61,855 nucleotides of DNA from an uncultured Algibacter sp. (lineage in GTDB: Bacteria; Bacteroidota; Bacteroidia; Flavobacteriales; Flavobacteriaceae): contig CANMQH010000021.1 of NCBI GenBank assembly GCA_947499935.1, forward strand, positions 1 through 61,855, in the 5' to 3' direction. The notes under the pieces are model-generated. The model was given only the letters and a program-made list of their open reading frames with translations. It had not been told where the DNA came from and searched no databases. The translations under genes were made by a program, and so were the position numbers. Positions 1 to 8,662 of the stretch are shown here, piece after piece (the stretch's first letter is position 1; each line of letters starts with the position of its first letter).

Positions 1-2
1 TA

Positions 3-32
3 GGCAAAACTAAAAAATGGCAGAGCCTTTAA
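3..32 (+). CDS. possible C-terminal end of a gene entering from the left
   Basis: One plus-strand frame is open from the window edge and ends GKTKKWQSL-stop at position 32. The other two plus frames stop at 1-3 and 11-13. A perfect hairpin with a T-run follows 6 nt later, as expected behind the last gene of a transcription unit. Nine residues are too few to name a family. Confidence 0.3.
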   Translation, partial: GKTKKWQSL

Positions 33-38
33 AACATG

Positions 39-63
39 ACCACCGTCAAAGACGGTGGTTTTT
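39..63 (+). terminator. intrinsic terminator
   Basis: A perfect 9-bp stem (ACCACCGTC at 39-47 with GACGGTGGT at 51-59) has a 3-nt AAA loop and runs into TTTT. It sits just after the stop at 32, so it probably ends the transcript entering from the left. Confidence 0.75.
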
Positions 64-405
64 CAATGATAAATAAAAGTTTACATTTTCTATTAATTAG
101 ACTTTAAATTATTTATACAAATATCCGTTAGAAAGCATTGCCTTTTAACGGATATTTTTAATTTATAAATTTTAAAAAAATAACCTCTTGTTTTTATTAT
201 CAATAACCATATTGATTAATTATAGCAAGTGCATAGTTTTTTTACTCAATCTCTAACAACTTTATTTTATTATCTAAGCACTCTATTTTTATGCTTTTGC
301 AATAAATATATTAGAATCATTTTACCCAAATAAAACTATAGCATACAAAACGACGAATATAAAAGTGGCATTATATTCACAATTAGCTATTGGTATTTTA
401 TTATA
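64..405. other. AT-rich intergenic stretch with one further hairpin
   Basis: No coding frame can be supported here. The only structure seen is ATATCCGTTA (121-130) pairing perfectly with TAACGGATAT (146-155) and followed by TTTTT. AAAG (132-135) can pair with CTTT (142-145) inside the loop. It resembles a plus-strand terminator, but no plus-strand gene precedes it after the terminator at 39-63. It may therefore end read-through or a small RNA, or it may be chance. Confidence 0.4.
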
Positions 406-447
406 CCAAAACACCCAATACTTTCGTATTGGGTGTTTTGGTTTTTT
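406..447. terminator. bidirectional terminator hairpin
   Basis: A perfect 15-bp stem (CCAAAACACCCAATA at 406-420 with its complement at 427-441) has a 6-nt CTTTCG loop. Six T follow on the plus strand. On the minus strand it lies just after the stop of the M43 protease gene and probably ends that transcript, with the T-rich end of the stem serving as the U-tract. Confidence 0.7.
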
Positions 448-463
448 AATTTCAATAATTTAG

Positions 464-3226
464 TTAGTTAATCACTAATTTTCTAAACATTGTATTACTT
501 CCACTCTTAATTTTTACAATGTAAATTCCTCCAGCTAAAGCCGAAACATTTAAGTTTTGATTAAAAGAAGATACTTGATTTTTAAATGTTTTAGATAAAA
601 CCATGCGCCCGTTTATATCAAATAAATCAATAGCTACATTATTTGTAGTATTAAATTTAATAGTAAACTCATTATTTGAAGGGTTTGGATACATAGCAAA
701 TGCATCGAAAGTAAACTCAGATGCCCCTAAAGCCAGCCCTAATCTACCAAAATAATATGTCCCAGCTAATCCATCATTAAAATCACCTTCTAATCTCCAA
801 CCTGCAGCAAAAGGAGTAATTGTTGTAGGTACTGTAGATATGTTAGATCCATTATCTTTTATAAGTAACAAATTACTTCTAGAATCTCCTGTTCCTGTTT
901 CCCATCCTGCTAATTCTTCTTCTGTAAAATAAAACGCCATTGTTGATGTTCCTGAACTGTTTGTTGTTGTAGGTGTAATTGTAAATGCTTTATCTGTTAC
1001 ACTATACGCATTACTACCTCCATTAAAAAGTTGTGAGGCATTTCCTGACCTAGATAATTCAACAGTAGTACAACCATATTCAGAGTTATCTGTTATGTTA
1101 AAGTCTGCTATAATGTTCTCATTATCTAATGTGCTATTATAAGCATAAACTATTCCTCCTATAGAGGTTAAATTAAAAGTTTCTGTTTTAACTTCTGTCT
1201 CTATTGGTCTATTCCCGTCTTTTGTTATTGAAATATCATCTATACCAAGAAGATTATTATCTGAAGAGTCGTGGTGTCTAAAAGACACATATATTGATTG
1301 TCCTGCAAATGCAGTAATATCAAAGGTTTTTAATTCTGATCCTGAAAACAATAAAAAATCTTGCAAATTTTCATCTGCCAAACGAGTTCCAGCTAAAATA
1401 TCGGCTGTCGTTGTTGCTGATGACGAAATGTAAACTTCATAATTCTCGTCAAGAAATTCTTCATTATTACCCGAACCTACTAAATATTTTAATTTCACAT
1501 TAGTAGAACCTGCAGGTATAGTGATTTGAGGAGTAACCAAATAATTATCTGGATTGTAAACGACATCATCAAGCCATGATGATGAGAATGCAAAATTACC
1601 ATTATACGCGAAAAAACCTGATGGTTCAAAATTAACAACTCCCCAATTATCCTCTACTGCTCCATCTGCGTCTATCGTTGTCACTCCTCCTAAACCGGTA
1701 GAGAAATCCTCAGTATATATTGCCTCTTCAATTAATTCTGTTGCTGTAAATTCGTCATCAACAATTGTTACCATTAGGCTATTTCTTGTTCCTGCCAACG
1801 CATCGCCTCCATTAGGATTTACTGTTAAATCAATTGTAAAAGTTTCGTCTCCCTCTACAAAACCATCATTAAAAATTCTTAACGTTATATTTTGTGGCCC
1901 TACAGATCCAGAAGGAAAGGACACATTGGTATTCATAAGCTCAAAATCAACATTAGGAGTTGCTGCACTTGCTCCAGATATTGCAAATGTTACATCAGTA
2001 TTACTTGAAGCTCCAGACCCAATAACTATTGGTATATTAATGTCTGTAAAATTACAATCAGACCCTTCAGGTTGTACTACAGATGATGCAATAAAATTTA
2101 CTGACACAGAGGTATTAGCCGTTGCTGAATCATTTAATTCCATTCTTCCTGGTGAGTTTTCTAAAACGGTAATCATACGAGCTACTTGGTCTGCTGTAAA
2201 TATATTCATACAAGTATCATCGCTATAATCCATATAATTTTCTACCATGTCTCTATTAGAATCCATAGTACAAGTATCATTGGTTATACTACAGCCAGAA
2301 CTTGATTCAAGCTGACCTGGGGTATCTGCACATTCATCATCTGCACTACAATCTCCATCTGTTCCCCAAATATGAAGTAAACCCAACCAATGCCCTAATT
2401 CATGCGTTAAGGTTCTACCTGAACCAAATTCAGCTCCATCTGGGTTTGGCATAGCTACAGAACCAATAGATGATGGTAAACAAACAACTCCATCAGAAAA
2501 AAAATCTCCTTCAAAATCTAATAAGCCAGATAATGTAGAACTATTCGGAAATTGTGCATAGCCCAACAAATCATCTTCTAATTTTCCTGTCCAAACATTA
2601 GCATAAAGTGTATTATCCCAAAATGATACTGGTTTTATCGTCTCATCAAAAAAATCTGGATTTATCTCCCCAGGGTAACCATATACTCTATCTATACCTG
2701 GTTCTGCAAGTACATTACCCATTGGGTCTATTTGCGCAAGTACAAACTGTATATTAATACCAGCTGCAACTGCTGCCCATGGTCCTGTCGCTGCTCCTGC
2801 TGCATTAGAAAAGTCAATATTTAATTGATCTACTTGTGCATTAACAAATGCTTGGTCTAAATCATTAGCATCACCAGCTGTTCCTGTTACTATATGAAAA
2901 ATAAGAGGAATAGTGTATGTAGCACTTGCTAATTTACCTGTTTTTTTTTGTGTTAATTTATTAGATTTATAATCTTTTATTAAAGGTGCTAACCAATCTT
3001 CAAAATCTTGCCTAGTTCCTAAATTAGGGTTTTGTCGTCTTTGTTTTTCATTAATTTCATCAGTTAAACAACGAATAAAACCTGTTTTGTTATAAAACCT
3101 CTTGTTAGTTTCATTCAAGTCAATTCCTTTAATTTGTACATTTTTATTTTTAGAATTTTGAGCAGAAATGAACTGACAAAGTAAGAAGGTTAAAATAAAA
3201 AAAGAGTGTAGTATATTTTTTTTCAT
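464..3226 (-). CDS. secreted M43-family zinc metalloprotease with T9SS sorting domain
   Basis: Predicted exported protease of 920 aa. A signal peptide covers about residues 1-22. The catalytic domain has the zinc motif HELGHWLGLLH (H275, E276, H279, H285) followed by WG, and a likely Met-turn near residue 332 (MDYSDD), as in the pappalysin/cytophagalysin M43B group. Several Cys in the loop after the zinc motif suggest disulfides. A Calx-beta-like stretch (about 380-490) and a jelly-roll, choice-of-anchor-J-like domain (about 500-680) follow. The last 80 residues (MYPNPSNNEFTIKF ... GIYIVKI ... KLVIN) are a type A T9SS sorting domain, so the protein should cross the outer membrane by T9SS. It stands alone between hairpins on one side and a divergent gene on the other. 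The family is confident; the substrate is unknown. Confidence 0.9.
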   Translation of the reverse strand: MKKNILHSFFILTFLLCQFISAQNSKNKNVQIKGIDLNETNKRFYNKTGFIRCLTDEINEKQRRQNPNLGTRQDFEDWLAPLIKDYKSNKLTQKKTGKLASATYTIPLIFHIVTGTAGDANDLDQAFVNAQVDQLNIDFSNAAGAATGPWAAVAAGINIQFVLAQIDPMGNVLAEPGIDRVYGYPGEINPDFFDETIKPVSFWDNTLYANVWTGKLEDDLLGYAQFPNSSTLSGLLDFEGDFFSDGVVCLPSSIGSVAMPNPDGAEFGSGRTLTHELGHWLGLLHIWGTDGDCSADDECADTPGQLESSSGCSITNDTCTMDSNRDMVENYMDYSDDTCMNIFTADQVARMITVLENSPGRMELNDSATANTSVSVNFIASSVVQPEGSDCNFTDINIPIVIGSGASSNTDVTFAISGASAATPNVDFELMNTNVSFPSGSVGPQNITLRIFNDGFVEGDETFTIDLTVNPNGGDALAGTRNSLMVTIVDDEFTATELIEEAIYTEDFSTGLGGVTTIDADGAVEDNWGVVNFEPSGFFAYNGNFAFSSSWLDDVVYNPDNYLVTPQITIPAGSTNVKLKYLVGSGNNEEFLDENYEVYISSSATTTADILAGTRLADENLQDFLLFSGSELKTFDITAFAGQSIYVSFRHHDSSDNNLLGIDDISITKDGNRPIETEVKTETFNLTSIGGIVYAYNSTLDNENIIADFNITDNSEYGCTTVELSRSGNASQLFNGGSNAYSVTDKAFTITPTTTNSSGTSTMAFYFTEEELAGWETGTGDSRSNLLLIKDNGSNISTVPTTITPFAAGWRLEGDFNDGLAGTYYFGRLGLALGASEFTFDAFAMYPNPSNNEFTIKFNTTNNVAIDLFDINGRMVLSKTFKNQVSSFNQNLNVSALAGGIYIVKIKSGSNTMFRKLVIN

Positions 3227-3372
3227 AATTAATTTTTAATTTCGCAAATATGAAGAAAAAATAACAATTAAGATAAGCTTATTTACTCTTTTTAATAAAC
3301 TTTATCTTGTTATTAAAATTTATACTGTGGGTTTTCTATAAAATCCTTAACATATAACAAAAAAAATCATAG

Positions 3373-3380
3373 TACCTTTG
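3373..3380 (+). promoter_or_regulatory. Bacteroidota -7 promoter element of the thioesterase gene
   Basis: TACCTTTG matches TAnnTTTG and lies 17 nt before the ATG at 3398, giving a short 5' leader. No good TTG -33 element is visible; TTAACA near 3347-3352 is the closest. The short leader supports the start chosen. Confidence 0.55.
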
Positions 3381-3397
3381 CCCCATCATAAAAACTA

Positions 3398-3910
3398 ATG
3401 ATGAGCGCAAAAACACCCGAACAATCCAAAACAATCATGACCGATATGGTTTTACCTGGTGAAACCAACCCATTAAATAACCTATTTGGTGGCGAACTAT
3501 TAGCACGTATGGATCGTGCTGCAAGTATTTCGGCAAGACGTCATAGCAGACGTATTGTTGTAACGGCCTCTGTAAACCATGTAGCTTTTAATCGTGCAGT
3601 GCCTTTAGGTAGCGTAGTAACTGTTGAAGCTAAGGTATCTCGTGCTTTTAAAACCTCTATGGAAGTCTTTATAGATGTGTGGGTTGAAGATCGCGAATCT
3701 GGAGATAAAGCAAAAGCTAATGAGGCTATTTACACCTTTGTTGCGGTTGATGAAACTGGAAGACCTATTGCTGTTCCCGAAGTACGTCCTGAAACTGATT
3801 TAGAAAAAGAACGCTATGCTGCTGCTTTACGCAGAAAACAATTAAGTCTATTGTTAGCAGGAAAAATTAAACCAAATGATGCTACTGAATTAAAGGCCTT
3901 GTTTGAGTAA
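3398..3910 (+). CDS. acyl-CoA thioesterase (hotdog fold, YciA/BFIT-like)
   Basis: A 170-aa cytoplasmic protein predicted to hydrolyse acyl-CoA thioesters. Family hallmarks are visible: the MVLPGETNPLNNLFGGELLARMD segment holds the first strand and the hotdog helix (residues about 17-40), with the Asn and Asp of the usual active site. VNHVAFNRAVPLGSVVTVEAKV follows the pattern of the second strand pair. The charged tail (about residues 125-170) is typical of single-domain members in this phylum. Two ATG codons open the frame and either could be used. The gene is monocistronic and faces the EnvC-like gene tail to tail. Substrate chain length cannot be read from the sequence. Confidence 0.88.
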   Translation: MMSAKTPEQSKTIMTDMVLPGETNPLNNLFGGELLARMDRAASISARRHSRRIVVTASVNHVAFNRAVPLGSVVTVEAKVSRAFKTSMEVFIDVWVEDRESGDKAKANEAIYTFVAVDETGRPIAVPEVRPETDLEKERYAAALRRKQLSLLLAGKIKPNDATELKALFE

Positions 3911-3966
3911 ACGCCAGAAACAGATTAAATACTTATTTATAAAACCTAATGCCTTTGGTATGCCAT

Positions 3967-5199
3967 CTACATTTTATAAATCCAACTCGCAGGATTTTCT
4001 GTACTTGTGCCCTTAGATAGTGTAAAGCTTAAAATGGTTTCTCCGTTAGAAGGATTGGTAAAAACTTCGCCTATAATGTCTTTAGTTTTAACTTTATCAC
4101 CTTTTTTAACGTAGACTTTAGAGAGATTTCTATACAACGTTAAGTAGTTACCATGGCGTATCATAACAATAGGGTTTACGTTTCGCATTTTAAGGATTTC
4201 GCTAACCTCACCATTAAAAACAGCTCTAACTTTTGCCCCTTTTTCTGTAGCAATACGTACACCGTTACTTTTAATAGTAAGCGATTTATCTATGGGATGT
4301 GGTTGGGTGCCATAACCTAATTTTACTATGCCTTTTTCTACAGGCCATGGTAATTTACCTTTATTGGATATAAAGTTAGACGCCAACGTTTTTTCTTCGG
4401 CCGTTAAGGCAAAATTTACCGAACTTTTTGCTTTACCTGCTTTTTTATTAGATTTTGCAATAGCAGCTTTAATAATTCTATTTATTTCCTTGTCTATTTT
4501 GTTTGCTTCACGTTGCTTTTTCTTTATTTGTGCTGTGTATAACGACAAATTCTTTTTTATAGATACCATCAGCGCTTGATGCTGCTTGCGTTCTTCTTTA
4601 AGCGTATTTTGCACTACCCTATTTTCGGCAATAAGTGTGTTTTTTTGTTCTTGCTGTTTTAACAATTTAGCATTAGTATCTTGTAATTCTAGAGTTTTAA
4701 TCTTTATAGTTTCACCCTGTTCCTTTTGATGGTCTGTATATTGCTTAATATATTGTAAACGTTTATAAGCTTGTTTAAAGTTGTTAGAAGACAACAAAAA
4801 CATAATTCTACTTTGTTGGTTTTTGCTTTTGTATGATTTAACAATCATAGCCGCATAATCATCCTTTAATTGACTTAACTCATCTCTTAAACTCGATATT
4901 TTATTTTGATTGGTATTAATCTCTCGGGTAAGGAAATTAGCTTGTTGGTTAGTCACTTTTATCAAGTTTGATAAAACACCAATTTTATAATTAAAATCTT
5001 CAATTAAAGATAATTGCGTCTTGGCTTTAGATTTGTTTTGAGAACGAAGCTCATTTATCTTCTGGATTTCTCGACGCAATTCTTGCCGTCTAGACTCCAA
5101 TTGTTTTTGCTTGCTGCTTTGCGAAAACGAAAATATACCAAATAGCAAAAAAACTAGTAAAACTGGTATGTTGTATGAATATTTAACGGACTGCATCAA
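3967..5199 (-). CDS. EnvC-like murein hydrolase activator with degenerate LytM (M23) domain
   Basis: A 410-aa exported protein with a signal peptide (about 1-26), a long coiled coil rich in K, Q, E and N (about 28-245) and a C-terminal LytM/M23 domain (about 285-405). This is the EnvC layout, in which a coiled coil docks at the division machinery and the LytM domain activates a cell-wall amidase. The M23 zinc ligands are missing. Where an active enzyme has HxxxD the protein reads NGVRI, and where HxH is expected only RHG...LYRNL remains. It therefore probably has no peptidase activity and acts as an activator. Its start overlaps the stop of the DUF4292 gene by 4 nt (ATGA), so the two are probably translationally coupled at the end of the operon. 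Confidence 0.85.
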   Translation of the reverse strand: MMQSVKYSYNIPVLLVFLLFGIFSFSQSSKQKQLESRRQELRREIQKINELRSQNKSKAKTQLSLIEDFNYKIGVLSNLIKVTNQQANFLTREINTNQNKISSLRDELSQLKDDYAAMIVKSYKSKNQQSRIMFLLSSNNFKQAYKRLQYIKQYTDHQKEQGETIKIKTLELQDTNAKLLKQQEQKNTLIAENRVVQNTLKEERKQHQALMVSIKKNLSLYTAQIKKKQREANKIDKEINRIIKAAIAKSNKKAGKAKSSVNFALTAEEKTLASNFISNKGKLPWPVEKGIVKLGYGTQPHPIDKSLTIKSNGVRIATEKGAKVRAVFNGEVSEILKMRNVNPIVMIRHGNYLTLYRNLSKVYVKKGDKVKTKDIIGEVFTNPSNGETILSFTLSKGTSTENPASWIYKM

Positions 5200-5963
5200 A
5201 GTTTTATTTTATCGTAACCTGATGGTATTTTAAACGGAAGATTCAAGTCTTGATTTAACGTTACGTTTTTAAACTCTAAGCCAATAGTTGTTTCATCATT
5301 CTCCTCAACAGCAATAACCTTTATCTGTTGTGGTAAAACTTGTTCATCTATAGCTTGGTATGATATATAGTCTATTTGTAAATGTCTAAATGCTTTAGGT
5401 TGCGAAATTTGTTGAGATTTGACCTTAAAAAGCGATGGGTCTATTAAAAAAAATATTTCAAATAACTCACGTTGTTTCTTGGGTTGCAAAACATAAGCCC
5501 CATCATTAACAGAAACCTTATAATCCTTATCTTTTAATTGGTATAGCGCTTCACCCAATAATAAATTCTGAACCTTTTTGTAATCTAGCTCAGTGCCTAA
5601 TAAATCGCTTAAATATTTGTAATCGCCATCAAAATAAGTCTTATCTAATTTATTATAAAAACTCACCTTTTCTGGAGTTACTATAGCTCTAATTATAGAA
5701 AACGTAGCATTTATCCAGATAGTTTCATCCTTTTTTGCTCTAAAACTAACCGAATGGGTTTGAGATTTTCCTTTTTGGCTAAACGTTATCTTTAATTTGG
5801 CTTGTAGTGTTTTAAAATCGGCTGCTTTTTTTGTGTTTTCTTTTATCAGCTGTTTAGAGGAGAGCTTAAGATTAGCATCGCCCTCACCAATAGATTTTGT
5901 TGATTTACAACCAAACAAAAACATAAGCATTAAACTCGGTAGTATAATTAAATATTTACTCAT
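5196..5963 (-). CDS. DUF4292 lipoprotein
   Basis: A 255-aa predicted lipoprotein with a hydrophobic leader ending in the lipobox LFGC (Cys19), then a beta-rich body. I recognise it as the Bacteroidota DUF4292 family, which resembles LolA/LolB-type lipid- or lipoprotein-binding folds. A localisation role is inference. It lies between the TPR gene (1-nt overlap) and the EnvC-like gene (4-nt overlap). That tight coupling suggests work at the envelope together with the EnvC-like protein. Confidence 0.8.
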   Translation of the reverse strand: MSKYLIILPSLMLMFLFGCKSTKSIGEGDANLKLSSKQLIKENTKKAADFKTLQAKLKITFSQKGKSQTHSVSFRAKKDETIWINATFSIIRAIVTPEKVSFYNKLDKTYFDGDYKYLSDLLGTELDYKKVQNLLLGEALYQLKDKDYKVSVNDGAYVLQPKKQRELFEIFFLIDPSLFKVKSQQISQPKAFRHLQIDYISYQAIDEQVLPQQIKVIAVEENDETTIGLEFKNVTLNQDLNLPFKIPSGYDKIKL

Positions 5964-7303
5964 TAATTAGCAGATTGTATTTGGCTAGCCTTATCGCTAT
6001 ATGTTTTGGCCTTAGCAGTGTTATTTAAAAGTGTATAGGCTTTACTTAATTGTTTATAATAATCAGCTTCCATTTTAGTATCTTCAATAATATAATCCAA
6101 TCCTGTTTCTAAAGGCTCTAGAGCATCTTTAGGTTTATTTAGTGCATTTAATGCGACACCATTTATTAAGTATAACAATGGTTGAGATGGGTATTTTTCT
6201 AGAGTTTTACTACTCATGGCTTCAGCATCATTATATTTTTCTAAATCTATATACAAAAGCATTATATTTTTTAAAACCGCAAAATTATTTGGTTCTAATT
6301 TTAAAGCAGACTCAAAATACTCTAAAGCCTTAACCTTATCGTCTTTTGTTAAATAGTATTGCCCAAGTTCCATTAACGTTTTACTGTTACTGGTATTACC
6401 TACTAACGTTGTAGCCTCTACCAAATCTGCTTCGTACTCGGGGTTATCTTTAACAAACTTTACAAAATCTGACAATACCTTAAGTTTAGCATCAGGCTTT
6501 ATTTCGGGGCTTTTTACAACTATTTTCATAGACTCAATAGCCTTTTCGGTCGCTTTATTTTGTAAATAAAATTTATATAAAGCTAAGTGTACTAAATTAG
6601 AATTTGGCTTTATTTTTAAAAGCTCTTTCGCCGTTTCAAAAGCCTTTTTTTCGTTATTATTTTCGCTATATCTATAAATAAGCGCTAAATAATTAGACTC
6701 TTTATCTGGGTTTTTTTCAACACGCGTTTCTAAATTCTTTATCTGGTCTTTTTTTCTTCCTGTAATATTATAAATTCTATTACGAAGTCTGTCTCTCGAA
6801 ATAGACACACCATAATCCTTATCCATCTCATCTAAAACCTCTAAAGCATCATTATACTTTTTAGTTTTAACATAAATAGATGCCAAATCCTCTTTATAAT
6901 CAGGATGGTATTTAACCAGCTGTTTAACCGTTTTTAAAGCCTTATCATAATCGTTTTGCGAGGCATAAAAATTATAAAGCTCATCTAAAAACCACTCATT
7001 TTCTGGGGCTTTGCTAACTGCTTTTTTAAGCGTATTTTCCGCTTCACCAAAATTTTTAAGTTTCACATAATTTTTACCTAACTCAAAATACAAAACAGGA
7101 ATAGAATTGTCTAATTCTATACACGTCAATAAAGCTTCAACAGCTCTATCATAATTTTGAATTCCTTTTTGTTTTAAAGCTTCGTAAAACGATTCTTGAA
7201 ATGCGTCTTCATTATTACCTAAATCATCATCTTGGGCATGGCCTATCTTCGAAAAGATTAATACTCCTAAGATAAAAATAAGTATGTGTATTTTTGTTTT
7301 CAT
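5963..7303 (-). CDS. exported TPR-repeat protein
   Basis: A 446-aa protein with a signal peptide (about 1-23, ending SKIGHAQ) followed by tandem 34-residue tetratricopeptide repeats over nearly the whole length. Repeat cores such as PVLYFELGKNYVKLKNFGEA and TLMELGQYYLTKDDKVKALE show the W/L-G-Y-A-P pattern. It should act as a protein-binding scaffold in the periplasm or on the outer membrane. There is no lipobox. It is co-transcribed with the DUF4292 and EnvC-like genes, which points to cell-wall or envelope assembly, but the partner is not known. Confidence 0.82.
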   Translation of the reverse strand: MKTKIHILIFILGVLIFSKIGHAQDDDLGNNEDAFQESFYEALKQKGIQNYDRAVEALLTCIELDNSIPVLYFELGKNYVKLKNFGEAENTLKKAVSKAPENEWFLDELYNFYASQNDYDKALKTVKQLVKYHPDYKEDLASIYVKTKKYNDALEVLDEMDKDYGVSISRDRLRNRIYNITGRKKDQIKNLETRVEKNPDKESNYLALIYRYSENNNEKKAFETAKELLKIKPNSNLVHLALYKFYLQNKATEKAIESMKIVVKSPEIKPDAKLKVLSDFVKFVKDNPEYEADLVEATTLVGNTSNSKTLMELGQYYLTKDDKVKALEYFESALKLEPNNFAVLKNIMLLYIDLEKYNDAEAMSSKTLEKYPSQPLLYLINGVALNALNKPKDALEPLETGLDYIIEDTKMEADYYKQLSKAYTLLNNTAKAKTYSDKASQIQSAN

Positions 7304-7335
7304 ACATTAATTAATTCAAAATCGCTCCATATCAT

Positions 7336-7428
7336 TTGGGCGTTACCACAAGGGTCAGGCTTTACATTATATCTTTTTTTGCCATATGTGGCAGCAAAAA
7401 AAGGATGCCATTACAATCCTTAACGCAA
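7336..7428. repeat. structured non-coding element, probably a dispersed Flavobacteriaceae repeat
   Basis: A self-complementary block of about 93 nt. The outer stem pairs GCGTTA (7340-7345) with TAACGC (7421-7426). The inner stem pairs ATC plus seven T plus GC (7371-7382) with GC plus seven A plus GGAT (7394-7406), with one bulged G. The alternative apical hairpin TGCCA/TGGCA (7380-7384 with 7389-7393) is also possible. The order GGGCGTTAcc...GGGTCaGGCTtt...GTATC-like stem...GGATGcc...ATCCtTAACGC is one I recall as a frequent intergenic sequence in Flavobacteriaceae genomes. That recollection is from memory and was not checked. No second copy was seen in this window. Confidence 0.6.
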
Positions 7429-7534
7429 AAAATAAATCACGTTAATATGTTTTAAATACCATCATAACGTTTTATGCTGCAAATTTAGTACCACATTAAA
7501 AACTGCGCTAAATGATATTCTTAATAATACGCAT

Positions 7535-8554
7535 TTATTCTAACACAGAATAATCGCCAATACTAATACTCGTGTATTTACCATCGTATTTAACGTGATT
7601 CCCTACCATAGCATGGTCTAAATTAGTATTTTTTATGGTTGTGTTGGTCTGGATTAAACTATTTTTAATCGTTGCATTTTCTACAACACTATCATGCCCT
7701 ATAGAAACATAAGGACCAACCGTACTATTTTTTAGCAATACATTTTCGCCTATAAAACAAGGTTCTATAATATTAGAATTTTCTAATTTAACCGATGTAG
7801 CCACCAATTGTTCCTCACCATCAGCTTTTAAAAAGCCAAGCATTCTTTGGTTTGTTTCAATGGTTATGGCTTTATTTCCACAATCCATCCACTCATTAAC
7901 TGTTCCTGTTTTAAAAACCTTACCATCGGCCATCATACGCTTAATACCATCGTTAATTTGGTACTCACCGCCATTCATAACGTTTTCATCAAGAATTTCT
8001 TGTAATTTTTCTTTTAAAACAGCTACTTCTTTAAAATAATAAATTCCAATAACAGCTTGGTCGCTAACAAAAGTCTCTGGTTTTTCTACCAACTCTACAA
8101 TATCAGCATTAGCGTTTAGCTTAACCACACCATAGGCTTGAGGGTTTTCTACTTGCTTTGTCCAAATAACGCTATCTGCATTGGGATCTAAATCAAATTC
8201 AGCTCTTATTAGTGTATCTGCGTAAGCAATTACCGCAGGACCAGAAAGCGATGGACCAGCACACATAATAGCATGACCTGTACCTAAAGGCTTATCTTGA
8301 CGATAAATTGAGGCTTTTGCACCTAAATCTCTTGCCAAATCTTGTAAACTTGATACCACCTCATCACCAAACCATGCTGGGTCTCCCAAAACAAAAGCAA
8401 TTTCGTCTATAGGTTGTTTTAAAACCTTGGCAATGTCTTTAACTAATCTATGCACAATGGGTTGTCCCGCAACTGGAATTAATGGTTTTGGTACTGTTAA
8501 ACTGTGTGGTCTTAAACGCGAGCCTCTACCCGCCATTGGTACTATTATTTTCAT
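7535..8554 (-). CDS. sugar-1-phosphate nucleotidyltransferase
   Basis: A 339-aa cytoplasmic enzyme expected to make an NDP-sugar from a sugar 1-phosphate and an NTP. The N-terminal nucleotidyltransferase fold has the signature MAGRGSRLRP (residues 7-16) and PKPLIPVAGQPI. GTGHAI (about 92-97), VEKPE and the MNGGEYQINDGI segment form the sugar pocket. After about residue 245, hexapeptide-like repeats (ENSNIIEPCFIGENVLLKNS and on) form a left-handed beta-helix. The sequence does not say which sugar or nucleotide is used; glucose 1-phosphate or mannose 1-phosphate types are both possible. It sits in an operon behind a flippase and dut. A short inverted repeat ends 13 nt before its ATG. Confidence 0.85.
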   Translation of the reverse strand: MKIIVPMAGRGSRLRPHSLTVPKPLIPVAGQPIVHRLVKDIAKVLKQPIDEIAFVLGDPAWFGDEVVSSLQDLARDLGAKASIYRQDKPLGTGHAIMCAGPSLSGPAVIAYADTLIRAEFDLDPNADSVIWTKQVENPQAYGVVKLNANADIVELVEKPETFVSDQAVIGIYYFKEVAVLKEKLQEILDENVMNGGEYQINDGIKRMMADGKVFKTGTVNEWMDCGNKAITIETNQRMLGFLKADGEEQLVATSVKLENSNIIEPCFIGENVLLKNSTVGPYVSIGHDSVVENATIKNSLIQTNTTIKNTNLDHAMVGNHVKYDGKYTSISIGDYSVLE

Positions 8555-8567
8555 ATTTACATCTAAT

Positions 8568-8583
8568 CTTCCTAAAAAGGAAG
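8568..8583 (-). repeat. short inverted repeat 13 nt before the nucleotidyltransferase start
   Basis: CTTCCT (8568-8573) pairs with AGGAAG (8578-8583). Read on the minus strand it is CTTCCT-TTTT-AGGAAG followed by ATTAG and, 13 nt after the stem, the ATG. The same arrangement occurs before atpG at 32881-32897. The AGGAAG arm could act as a Shine-Dalgarno site hidden in the stem. Confidence 0.5.
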
Positions 8584-8662
8584 CGTATATTATATTAAAC
8601 GTTTTAATTTAATGTTACTCATGGCATATTGTATCACGCCTTTGTCTATAGAAATTAACCTA

